From Histoplasma ohiense (lineage: Eukaryota; Ascomycota; Eurotiomycetes; Onygenales; Ajellomycetaceae), in contig JAEVHH010000001.1 of NCBI GenBank assembly GCA_017607445.1, positions 7,936,001 through 8,000,000 on the forward strand: a DNA stretch of 64,000 nt, given 5' to 3'. Under the pieces are notes generated by a model. That model saw nothing but the letters and a program-made list of their open reading frames with translations. It ran no database searches and was not told where the DNA came from. Positions 36,265 to 46,140 of the stretch are shown one piece after another (positions within the stretch are counted from its first letter, which is position 1; the number at the start of each line of letters is the position of its first letter). The position numbers and the translations under genes are program-made.

Positions 36265-36991
36265 TGTAGTAGTTGATGGACGAAGGGTCTCGTTAATTAG
36301 CTTGATAAGATCTTTGAGTGTCTTGGATGTCTGTTCATTGCTTCAGGATTTCGAGGGGAATTGGGCCTCCTTATATGCCATTCTGTCAACACTTCCGGGA
36401 CCACGTAGATACGGGAGGAGATGGCCGTCGCTCTTCCATTTTAGGGATGCATGAAACTGTGCTGCAGGATACATCGCGTAGCTTCAAAGCACTAAAAGGG
36501 ATTTGGCGAGACCTGGATGCTGGGGAACACATCATTAGTTCCGTTGGGGGTTCTGGTTGGTAAACGGCTCTGGAAAAACAAATTTGATGCCAGGTTTGTT
36601 GTCCTTCATCACGGCCTAATTGCGCCATGTAGTCAGAGGATCAATGGACTTGTAGACGCACAAAGCTCTCGCTTCAATGCTGGGAATGCATTATCCGCCG
36701 ACAACTGAGCCATTCACAAGGCCTGCCAGAAGTAGCTATGACAACGAACCAATATAAGATCGAAGCCAATTGTGTCTGTCCCAGACTGCAGTAGCGAAAA
36801 ATATCACAAGAAAAAGCAAGGTATATGCAGGAACCTTGCTGGCATGGGGCGGGACGAAACCAGAGGTTAGGAAGCAAGAGCGTTGATTTTGTCTGACTAC
36901 CCCTGTCGGACACATCCTGTCGCACCTTACAAGGCAGACTTGAAATTGATCAGCTACCTACCTATGGGCGCTATGATCTGGCCCATTAGAC
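36265..36991. other. Intergenic region between divergent genes
   Basis: No supported frame. It probably contains the promoters of the minus-strand gene at 36264 and the plus-strand gene at 36992. Confidence 0.45.
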
Positions 36992-37942
36992 ATGCAAACG
37001 GAAGCCCTACTGGTTGGCGTGCTTAAATTGCCTTCAGATAAGGTACTCTGTAAAATAGCAGATCACTGCTATGGATGCTCTGATTACGCGCTCCTTCATA
37101 AAGCGAGAGCTCTCGCCTTGGCAGCCCTATTAATTAATACTCTAATGCCTCAGTTCAATACCATTCAACACTCACGTTTGCTGCCCAAGCGGGGCCTTGG
37201 TGATGTAAGCGACTCTACCCCTCCAAAAAGATTAACTGCGTCCACCACGAGAACTTATGGTTTGACGCTTCAAATGTCGCAAAGGATCGCGTCGAACGTC
37301 TTAACATAGTAAGTATGGCCACAACTGAACCCGATGCATGATATAAGTATGCTCTTCAATGGCTGTTTATGTTACTCACAACTTGATATTATCCAGCCTC
37401 CTTGGGCACCTAAGTTTTGGCCCCCTACAGACGATGATATGAACCTGCTGGTAGTCGCCGTCTATCCACAACCTTCTCACGGCCTTCCTATCTCCTCAGC
37501 AAGAAGATATTTTGGATCTGTCGAAGAACTTTGGAGGTATGAGTGCCACGAGCGATGTTCTATGTGAGGACTGACAGTATCGGTCTTCAGAACAAGAAAC
37601 AAAAGTACACTATGTCAATGACTTCAGAGGTGAGATTAAATTCCCTAACTAATTTCCTAATCTCTGACGCTGATCATTATCCTTTTATAGCGCGGCAAAC
37701 TTGCACTGAGCGGACAAGAAGAGTATTTGCCTAGTCACCTATTTCCTAAGGCAGAAGAGGATACTTGGGTGACGGGTAGAGGCACTCTGATCGTCGTATT
37801 CGATCCCGATGCACCCGAAAATACAATCCCAGTTTGGAAATGGAGAGAAGTGGACAAATATGGCACCGGGCGTGTGCCAAAAGGATGTAGAGTCAAGGTC
37901 CTCCATGGCTGGGTAAAGATGTCCACTTCGGCACCAGGCTGA
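36992..37942 (+). CDS. Four-exon protein, unrecognised
   Basis: Exons 36992-37308, 37348-37536, 37578-37629 and 37691-37942 give 810 nt, 269 aa, in frame. Introns are 39, 41 and 61 nt; the first two are short, so the exon ends are less certain. The C-terminal exons are the best supported (PKAEEDTWVTGRGTLIVVFDPDAPENTIPVWKWREVDKYG, a beta-rich, Trp-containing block). No family recognised. The last 50 nt overlap the 3' end of the gene on the opposite strand. Confidence 0.55.
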
Positions 37943-38958
37943 ACGTGTCATTTATCAGAAGTCCCGCCTCTTGACCTACCCACAAGGTGATGGAAATGTC
38001 TTGAGCGGTGTCCTCAGGGATTAGAGTAGTAAGGCAATCTGTCGTCGACTCGGCTAGCCTTCTTTCTATTTCCCATTGACGACTACTGCGAACAGCCTCG
38101 GAGAGTAAATCGCCCAAGAGTGAGATTTTGTCCATTGGAGCCTTCGAATACATATACTGGATTTCTACATGCGTGTTAGCATACGTTGTATTTATAGCAT
38201 GAAAGCATTGTTCTTACGCCTCCCATTGCTGGTTAGCTCATGACGTGCATCCTCTACTCGTACCTTCTTTCTTGGACGTGTCACCGAAGTGTCCATCTGT
38301 TCTCCTTTGAAGAGTGAATTTTCTTGTTGACAAGATCCCGGGGAAGATGCCAAACCTTCTTCGTTTCTGCGCTGTCTAACGCGTAGACCAATATGTGCTT
38401 CTCTTATATTAACTTCAGATCCAACGCTATGGGGAAAGAAGGGAAACAACAAGCTATGAAGGATTTGAATAACTCATCGTCATCCGGGTCCACGTCACTT
38501 AGTACGGCCTTATTGATATCATCCCGGCATAACAATAGTGACAATTGTTGATGCTCCACGAAGTCTGCTATGTTCTCGAGAAGGAAATCGAATACTTGAG
38601 AAGGAAGTTCAAGGATCTCCCGAACAGTGTAAGATAGTCCGCAGAACTTTAATGATGTGCAGTCCAAGTTGCGTAATCGTGTCTGCCTGTCTTTTCCTCG
38701 TGTAGCTGCCTCAAACACAAACCTAACAAAGTGTTTCACTCTCGTTGCTTGCTGGTTTGGAAGAGGCTTATTGACTGGATTCTGCCGCAGTAGATTCGTA
38801 GTTGAGAGAACGACAGTTTGGACTTCAAGCTGCCTTTGGAGGCGCGACACAACATCAAGTAGGTGCGGGAAAGCGATTTTGGATTCATCGAGGTACCAGG
38901 CGTCCTTAATGACCTCGTCGCCGTTCCGTACGAGAGCCTGCAACAAGGCAGTTGACAT
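37893..38958 (-). CDS. Multi-exon protein, unrecognised
   Basis: Begins at ATG 38958 (MSTALLQALVRNGDEVIKDAWYLDESK) with about 180 codons open, mostly helical Leu-rich sequence (RLQRQLEVQ; VFDFLLENIADFVEHQQLSLLLC). A second exon around 38404-38217 is Arg/Lys-rich with RPRKKVRVEDARHE, a possible nuclear signal. A third follows an intron (38216-38164, GTAAGA...GTAG) and ends at 37893. The donor of the first intron (GTTATT) is weak, so that junction is uncertain. An alternative start lies at 39021. No known domain. Confidence 0.5.
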
Positions 38959-39294
38959 CTTGGAAGATAATTTGTGACGCGGTCTAGAGGACGAACAGAA
39001 ACAGTTGACTGGGGGCACCAAGACAAGTCAGGTCAATCTGATGGGGGAGAATACCCCGCCTTATGATAGCCTGGTCACTTGCATGGTCTCGACCTCAACT
39101 TGGAAAACGAAAGTGTGACCCCAAGAGGGGTGAAGACGATTTCCCCCCCGGAGCAGCTGAACACGACAAGTCTGGCTACGTGGCGGGTTCTGATTCGTTT
39201 ACCACTCTCCCCTGTCGCACCACATAAATCGGTTATCAGATTTCGGCTCACTATCCCTGCCACGTAGATTTTAATCCACCTGAGAGGTGCTTGA
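38959..39294. other. Upstream region of the 38958 gene
   Basis: Normal GC content, no supported gene. The TSD of T2 (CTTGA) is its last five bases (39290-39294). Confidence 0.5.
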
Positions 39295-40263
39295 TGTGGG
39301 ACGTCTAAGTGGTTGTATTAGCATGTCGGCAGCTGAGGTATATATGTGCGGTGCGCTAGTCCGTGATAGGCAGCCTAGGGCCAACACCTCCCCTCGGACT
39401 AGCAGCTGTACAGATATCTATCTATCTAGAAATCCTATTATACATGAAATTGCAAATCAAATCAAGCTATTCTTTATATCCTTTTATCCTTCACCCTTTC
39501 GGCATCTGTGAGGCTTTGGTTTGTGGTAGTAGTATCGATGTTTGAGAGATTCTTTGATAGCAGTGGTGGTAGTGGTGGTGGTGGTGGTGGTGGTATTCTT
39601 AATGATCAATCTCATCATGGTGGTTCTTATAGAAGGTTCTTTGATGGTTGGTTCTTCAGAGGGTTCTTCGGTAGATGGAGGAGTAGTGACAGTGACTTGT
39701 ACAGTCAGTTTCATTTCATTCTCCTCTTGTTTGATATTCTCTTGATCTCTTCTTTACAGAGAATCAGAGTTTTCAGCTGGTTTTTGTAAGGATTTTCCCA
39801 TTCTTCTGTCCAAATATTCATTCATTCTCTTCAGACATTCATCTTGCTTTTTCAAATATTCATCTTGCTTTTTCAAATATTCCATCATCATCTGTATCAA
39901 GGTATCGGTCGTTGTTGGGTCTGGTGACCCAGGGGTAGTGGCAGGTTCGTATTCAATATCATCATTGCTAGCTGGGGTATCCATCCCCATGGTAGCCTGA
40001 GTTCTAGAAGGCATTCTCCCCCCTATATCAATCAATTTATAATCTTTTCCTGTGATCAAAGCTCTTCTAGCCTTCGTCAGGATCCCTTCTGCTGATCAGT
40101 GTAGCAGCTCGCGAGATGTTAGATGGGCAGTGGAAGGTTTAATAAAAAAACAAGCAATCTGGGTCATAATCTGTGGGACGTCTAAGTGGTTGTATTAGCA
40201 TGTCGGCAGCTGAGGTATATATGTGCGGTGCGCTAGTCCGTGATAGGCAGTCTAGGGCCAACA
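39295..40263 (-). mobile_element. Short non-autonomous LTR element T2 (TRIM-like, 969 bp)
   Basis: Second copy of T1. LTRs 39295-39386 and 40172-40263 (92 bp each) differ by a single C/T. The duplication CTTGA flanks it (39290-39294 and 40264-40268). The interior is collinear with T1: polypurine tract next to the left LTR, an (ACC)n run and the coiled-coil gag-like frame. It has inserted in normal-GC, gene-bearing DNA, unlike T1. Confidence 0.93.
39484..40014 (-). pseudogene. Gag-like frame of T2, interrupted
   Basis: Same protein as at 18861-19397. It starts MPSRTQATMGMD and carries an insertion encoding NDDIEYEP, but a 3-bp length difference near 39754 creates a TAA after SDSL. A second open part (39714-39484) contains the Thr-rich and basic tail. 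Confidence 0.65.
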
Positions 40264-41088
40264 CTTGAATGGACCTCTGACTGAAACCTGATGATGTATT
40301 GCAGGGACTTTGCAGTGGCAGAATTCCTTCCACCGTTCTAACCACAACATGAAATATCATTGGTCCAGCATATCCATTATCAGCAAAAGGCCTTCGACCC
40401 AGGAACTTTTACTTGACTCGCCTGGATATCAGGTACTGTATTGACAGGATTCTACCTTCAAGATGGGATTTGACATAGCTGTCAAAGAAGGTTTTCTATT
40501 TTCTCTGGGGTGGGACAGGTTTGGCGCACACTTACTAAACCATCTGCACACATGTTCTCTTCTTGCCAACGAGCTTTGACCTTTTGTTGGCCTATTATGT
40601 GTCAGACTGCTATCATTTCAAACTTTGCTAGTGATGGTGTTTGCATTCTGTGGAATCAGCAGCATGTAGCCTCTGCCCCTGTCGCTTCAAAGGTGTCTGT
40701 TGTGACTGATTGTTCAGTTGGCATCAAATGGGATGGGATGGGATGAGACGAGACAGCTGCTACGAGACAGCTGCCTGACTGGTAATTGGGATTTTCAATG
40801 CATGATAATGAAAGCCAGGCTTGCGCAACTCACGCCAACAGCGGCCACAGCGGCATGTCGTGTATCACCTTGCAGCCAGCCAACAACAATGATGAGGAGG
40901 CTACAACCTCCACTGGGCTCAAAATGATGAGTGACTGAACACTTGAAGCTGCACAGAGCAGAGTGACTAGTTCCGAAATGGTGCATTTTTGTGGTATCCT
41001 ACTGGACTTTGAGCTGCCGCATGGTTGTATTCTGTGACTCATTTTGTTGTTTGTGTGAATTTGTCCCCGACAAAGGGCCACCAAACAG
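40264..41088. other. Intergenic, nothing recognised
   Basis: Contains short open frames without recognisable content, and a small GGGAT-type tandem run near 40731. No gene supported. Confidence 0.45.
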
Positions 41089-41096
41089 TATATAGA
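41089..41096 (+). promoter_or_regulatory. TATA-like box upstream of the 41226 frame
   Basis: TATATAGA, 130 bp before the ATG at 41226, with a CT-rich stretch following it. Confidence 0.4.
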
Positions 41097-41225
41097 AACC
41101 CCCTCTTCCTGTCAGCGGACAGCGTCAAGCTTTCCTCACCACCTGAGAGTATACTTTGTTTTCTCCGGATTAACTCTTACCCCTAAAAATCGCAAACATC
41201 CTGGTGCCTCCATCTCTATCCAACC

Positions 41226-41459
41226 ATGTGCACGGAGTACAAGACAATATACATGTATTCCGGAGGTGGTTGCAAGATTGGAGAATGCGACAAGATTGAG
41301 TACACAGCAGATCCTTGCCCCGACAAACCCACCAGCGGTATACGCAACTGCCACAAATACAAGATGGTTCACGCTGCATCAACGAGAAGAAAGGGTCCGC
41401 GCCCAGGGCACGATCACGGCAATCAAAAGCCAAGCTCTATCTCGGCTCAGACGGGTTAG
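41226..41459 (+). CDS. Small Cys-containing protein, unrecognised
   Basis: Frame of 77 codons from ATG 41226: MCTEYKTIYMYSGGGCKIGE, then DPCPDKPTSGIRNC and a basic tail (STRRKGPRPGHDHGN). Five cysteines in the first 45 residues suggest a small metal- or disulphide-stabilised fold. There is no signal peptide. It sits behind a TATA-like box in normal-GC DNA. I know of no named family for it and infer only that it may be expressed. Confidence 0.45.
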   Translation: MCTEYKTIYMYSGGGCKIGECDKIEYTADPCPDKPTSGIRNCHKYKMVHAASTRRKGPRPGHDHGNQKPSSISAQTG

Positions 41460-41905
41460 TGCTAGATAACTTGGTGTGGATGTTATTACTGACCGTTTTG
41501 ACATCAATAGCGAATGCCCCCAGTTTTGATGCTTAATACGACCCAGTCGGCCCCTTCCCTCCCCCCTCCTTCTTTCCAACCGTCCGGGAACAAAAATTGG
41601 TTTCTCCGGTTTGCGGTGGCGATGGCTACATTGTGATTGTAATTTCATAAGCGTTGGAACGTGCGTCCAGAGGTCTTCTAACATTCACTCTTTGGTTTAT
41701 CTTGTATCTAGCTCTGACAGACTAGCTTTTAAATGTGGAGCTACCGTTTGGTGCTACTGTGTGGAACTTGGTTTCATACATGCATTCAGAAGACATATGT
41801 CATGCAAGGCCTCTCTATCCTGCAAGTTAGACAGTAACGAGATTTGCTCCTTTTCAACATCTCCTTTCCCTTGTGAGCCGATATGCTTCCACTGTGTTGC
41901 TAGTT
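41460..41905. other. Intergenic, nothing recognised
   Basis: No supported frame. It follows the 3' ends of the convergent genes at 41459 and 41906. Confidence 0.45.
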
Positions 41906-42754
41906 TCAACATCTGAGTAAAGAAATTATATTCTTTAGCACAGATATGACCACGTTGGACCCTCTCATACTTTTTCTTCTCAGATCCTTCTCGCCCATAT
42001 CGAGTATGTCCTGAGCCGAAACAAATCTCTGCTGCCAGCAGCTTCTAATAGTGTCCCCAAGGAAAAGACCCTCTGTGTTTGGAAATTTTTGTTCTCGAAA
42101 AAGTAACTCGATCGATTCGTCGCTCTGGTCTTCGTAGGGTCGACAGCCAGTCACGAGTTCATAAAGCGCAGAACCCAATGCAAAAAGGTCGGACTCCACT
42201 GTGCTATCTGCTTCAGGGTCTCGAGGTAAATAATGGCTCGGGCTTTCGAGGCCTTGAGCCTGTGTCTGCTTCAACCCTAGACCTGGCTGATAGTCAAACC
42301 CAGATGCATTGAAATCACTGAGCCGCGCATTGAGGTTTGCATCCACAAGCCATTGGTCGAGTCTGATATCAGAATGGCGGACCCCCTTTGAGTGAATATA
42401 CGCGACACTTTCAATCATTTGACACGCCCAACGCCGCAGATCCATGTTTGTAACGCTCGCACGGTTCCTGGCCACGTATGTCTTGAGGTTGCCGTTGGGA
42501 TAGTACTCGAGGTCAAGATATTGCTTTTCAGGGCCGATATTCAAGCATTTAGCGATAAGTTGGTGACTACCCAGAATAATATAGACATCAGCTTCAGTTT
42601 TGCATGCAGTCAAGTTCTGCTGGGTAATTTCGGGCTCATCGACAAGTACGTGGCATTCCTTCCTGACAGTCTTTCCGATACGGTAGGTTTTGGCACTCAT
42701 GCCGACCATCAGAAGCTCGCGCTGTGGTTGAGTAGCATTCCGCTCACGCCACAT
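41906..42754 (-). CDS. Atypical fungal protein kinase-like protein
   Basis: From ATG 42754 the frame gives 282 aa with a kinase fold: EYYPNGNLKTYV hinge region, catalytic-loop-like HSDIRLDQWLVD, DFN where DFG is expected, and C-lobe SDLFALGSALYELVTGCRPYED. The HxD Asp is kept, but the Asn of HxDxxxxN is replaced, the Gly-rich loop is not evident and no APE is visible. It is probably a divergent kinase or pseudokinase of a fungal lineage-specific family. The frame continues upstream without ATG to a CACAG acceptor-like site, so a short first exon is possible. Confidence 0.75.
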   Translation of the reverse strand: MWRERNATQPQRELLMVGMSAKTYRIGKTVRKECHVLVDEPEITQQNLTACKTEADVYIILGSHQLIAKCLNIGPEKQYLDLEYYPNGNLKTYVARNRASVTNMDLRRWACQMIESVAYIHSKGVRHSDIRLDQWLVDANLNARLSDFNASGFDYQPGLGLKQTQAQGLESPSHYLPRDPEADSTVESDLFALGSALYELVTGCRPYEDQSDESIELLFREQKFPNTEGLFLGDTIRSCWQQRFVSAQDILDMGEKDLRRKSMRGSNVVISVLKNIISLLRC

Positions 42755-43007
42755 TCTAAAAAATTCAGAGACTGTGAATACCAATACGCGACGATGAATT
42801 TAGATGGGCCGAAATGGTGTGAAGAAGATGACTAGACATAATGGAACACAAACGTATTTGTAGATGTACTCGAAAGTCGAGCAGCGGTAGACTCGCCAAG
42901 AAACAAAGCGGTGATCTATATCACGTGACCTGGCTTTTGCCGTTATTCGTACACCAAAAAAGTTCACGCCAAGAATTCAGTACATAGTAAATGGTCACTG
43001 AGGCTTG

Positions 43008-43702
43008 GCGGAGCACCTGCAGCGTCCTCTCTATAGAGTATGTCTCTTATCCATAAAGTTGTCGGTCAAAGATTAACGATACCTTTTAGGTCGCTGGGGG
43101 AGAATTGATAGGGGACAAATGTCTGGAGGAGCATGTTTCCAACGTATTCAAGATCGCCAGCCACTTCAATGCTATACTCCTGATGGACGAGGCCGATGTC
43201 TTTTTGCATGGACGCTCGATTGGTGGAGTCCACAATCATTCCGTGACAGTCTTCCTCCGCAAGCTTGAATATTTTGAAGGGGTTTTGTTTCTCACTACAA
43301 ATCGTGTCAATGAGTTTGATGATGCTATCCTCAGCAGGATCCATTATAAGCTGAAGTATGAGGATCTGAGCTGAGAATTCCGGTGAGAGATCTGGAAGAG
43401 TTTTCTTTCAAAGTCGCGCACACATAAGGGAAGTGCACAGCTGTCCAGTGATGAGCTGCATAAACTGAAGGGCCTGGATCTCAGTGCTCGAGATGTAAGT
43501 TGCAGAGCACCCACATTCCATATCTCATCTCTAACTGTGTATTCCTCTTTAGATCAAAAATCTGGCTACGATCGCCCATGCACTCGCCGCTGTCCGTGGA
43601 GAATGTGTGTCTTACACCCATCTGGAGCAGGCGGCGGCATCGAACGAGGAATTCGCCCGCGCTTTCAATCGTACGGAGCGTCTCGAGACCATGTACAATT
43701 AG
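43008..43702 (+). pseudogene. AAA+ ATPase C-terminal relic
   Basis: Readable pieces: AEHLQRPLYR (43008-43037), an intron (43038-43089), then GGELIGDKCLEEHV, the Walker B motif AILLMDEADVFL, the second region TTNRVNEFDDAILSRI, and after two in-frame TGA codons (43372 and 43384) the lid segment KLKGLDLSARD. A second intron (about 43496-43551) leads to IKNLATIAHAL and a TAG at 43702. Walker A and the whole N-terminus are absent. The order matches fungal AAA+ proteins with a C-terminal lid. It is clearly non-functional. Confidence 0.78.
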
Positions 43703-44312
43703 GATACCGTGTCGATCCCATGACCGCAGAAGCACGTACTTGTGTCTCAGTCTTATTTGTAGATTGTTTGATATGACCGAGCAAGTTGCGAAGTCCTCGG
43801 GCATGTGGTTTGGTTGCAAACGAGGTTTCATCAGGTCCTGTCTCTGCCGGCTTCCAAGTCCGTGGAGATTGTTCGTCGAGAATCCAAAGCAGGCGGTGGC
43901 ATGAGATGAATTCGTTATTTCTCATATTTCTCTCTCGGTAACTGTATCTAATGACAAAGCTGCCGGATATAACACTGAATCTTATAAATCGTGTTCTCCG
44001 TCCGGCGCAAGGTTTGTCGTACACTTGCGTTTTCCTCGTTGGACAGTTCAATAATCTATGAAAGTTAGTTACTTTTGTAAATCCCATTTCTAGCCGCACA
44101 TCAACGGGAAGCGGTGAGAACGTTCTGTGGATGTCATAGGAATTTCCCTATTGTAGGTACCGTTTCTATCTCTCCGAGCTGGCTCTATCCCAGGCTGGCT
44201 CTAATACATCGTCCTTGAGCCAGTCAGCAAATCCCGTAGACGGCGCGGTCTACTGCAGTTGCTCCCACTTTGTCTTGGGGGGCGTAGTAGCATAGACCAG
44301 GGTCTGAGGACA
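43703..44312. other. Intergenic, nothing recognised
   Basis: No supported gene on either strand. GGCTCTAT/GGCTCTAA repeats near 44180-44205 are too short to interpret. Confidence 0.4.
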
Positions 44313-44318
44313 TATAAA
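44313..44318 (+). promoter_or_regulatory. TATA box of the 44418 gene
   Basis: TATAAA, about 105 bp upstream of the ATG, followed by a CT-rich stretch typical of fungal start-site regions. Confidence 0.55.
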
Positions 44319-44417
44319 GCTTGCCTTCCTCCCACTTTGCTTCTATTGCTCTATCTTCCCTTTTGTCTCACAAAGGTCCCCCCAGCTCTGTAAATCGCCC
44401 GACGCGACACTTCCATC

Positions 44418-45262
44418 ATGAGTATGGGGACAACACGAACTCCTAAGATTGAGGAAACAGAGACTGGCTCGGTGGACAGTAGAGGTGGTAGTGGGACAAT
44501 TTCTGCCACAGGTGCACTGAAAACTCCCATCCTTTTACTTATAACCAGTCGCAACTGACATCTGGACGCAGAAAAAAATAATAGTATTGACCTGGGAACA
44601 AAAATGGCCGCGAAGGTCCAGCGCTCTGGAGACCAGCAGCAGGTGGACTCTACTAGCTCAACAAGACCAACATCTCCGGTGCCGGCGACACAGCTTTGGG
44701 AATCGGTAGCTCACAGTTATGTATGTTGCGAGGAAACTCCCGCCGGAAAAACTATCCATATCACGCTCTCTAAAAATCCGCTTAACCTCCAACCTTCGAA
44801 AGTTGTACCAGATTGGACACAATTGATTCGTACAGCTCTTGCAGAGAGCCCGCCGACAATTCCCTTTCAGCAGATGGACAGACCTCTTAGCCAGGAAGAC
44901 ATGAGCTACATTCGAAAGAGACTAGAAGAATATACAAACAAAATGAGATGGCAAACCCATAAGTTAGATGCCTTTGACTGTGCAGTTATCCTCGCGGACG
45001 CCAGGACATTATTTTCATATATTGCTCTTCTGGAATCGATGGTCGCATCCCAAGCCCAACAGGTAAAGTTACATCGCCAACCTCTATCACATTGCTTCAA
45101 CCAACGTAGAAGAATCATAGACTGAGACACCGTCTAGGAAGAGAACGATGTCTTCGCCTGCTGGAGACCAGGAGGAATATGGAAAGCGGCCGCGACGTCA
45201 TTAGGAATACGCATGTATGGGAGGGAAACAGACAAGGCAAACGGCTCTTCGTCGTGGCGTAG
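44418..45262 (+). CDS. Three-exon protein, unrecognised
   Basis: Exons 44418-44511, 44572-45062 and 45110-45262 total 738 nt, 245 aa; introns 60 and 47 nt with GT-AG ends. The N-terminus is Ser/Thr-rich and disordered. The middle is charged and helical (PLSQEDMSYIRKRLEEYTNKMRWQTHKLD, then CAVILADARTLFSYIALLESMVASQAQQ). The C-terminus is very Arg-rich (RLRHRLGRERCLRLLETRRNME). This layout suggests a nuclear or nucleic-acid-associated protein, but no family is recognised. The clean phases and TATA box support a real gene. Confidence 0.65.
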
Positions 45263-46140
45263 GTAACAAGGGTAGTCGAACGACGTGCGAGAATTACCCG
45301 AAACCTCGGAAGTCCGGAAAGGGAGGCAACGGGGGAAAGGAAAGTAGCCCAGAGAGCAGAAGTGAGAGCTGCTGTGACTGCGGCTGTGACTGGCTCATAG
45401 TTCAGCGGCTATACAATCATATAGGATGACGTCAAGATTTTCTATATTTAGTTTTGTACATCGGTTTGGCTTCCTTACGCTTGAAACTTTGCTAGCCGTC
45501 GGTTGACAAGAATATTTACTTTTTAATATCTGTGTTTATTAGCCAGTTTATGCCATGTAATACCTGAAATCTTTCAGCACAAGGCCTGGTCAGGCTCCAA
45601 GCAGCAAGGCCCCAAAATGCTTCCTCTTTTGGGAACACAAGCGCCTCCCCATCCAATGAACCGATTACCGCGGCCGAAGTATAATTCGCTATTTCTTTCT
45701 TTCCCTTCTTTTTCTTTTTCTTCTTTTTTTTTTTTGAAGTCTTCTGGCTCGAAGAAAGATCACATGCCCATGTCTCGACACTCGGCACCTTTGCAAGGCG
45801 GGTTCTACAGCAACTTTCTGCTGTCAAAGGAAAGCTCCTATCATGTCTGCAGAGCATGTGAGCAGCAGTTGTTTTAGATGGAAGATGGGAGGATGGCACA
45901 CTTTACGCCAAATCCCTCTTCTTGGGTGATCTAGTCACTCACGTGACTTGCGCCTGTATGGGGCCATATGGGAAAAGTTGGGTTTTTCGGAACGGCGGAT
46001 CTACTGTTCCGACACGGTGATTTTGCTGGCACGCTCCGAAAAAGGGAAGCCGCACAGCACAGTTAACTAGTGGTTATATGAAGGTGGACTTGCCTGTGTT
46101 CGAACACATGTTCCTATGGTGTTCAGCCAAGGCCCTCAAA
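45263..46140. other. Intergenic, normal GC
   Basis: No supported gene. A minus-strand frame at 45899-45516 contains a long Lys run from a T-tract (45710-45735) and looks spurious. GC content falls sharply after about 46140. Confidence 0.45.

Noticed and set aside
45516..45899. Minus-strand frame of 127 codons
   Set aside because: Contains a long Lys run from a T-tract and no recognisable domain or promoter.
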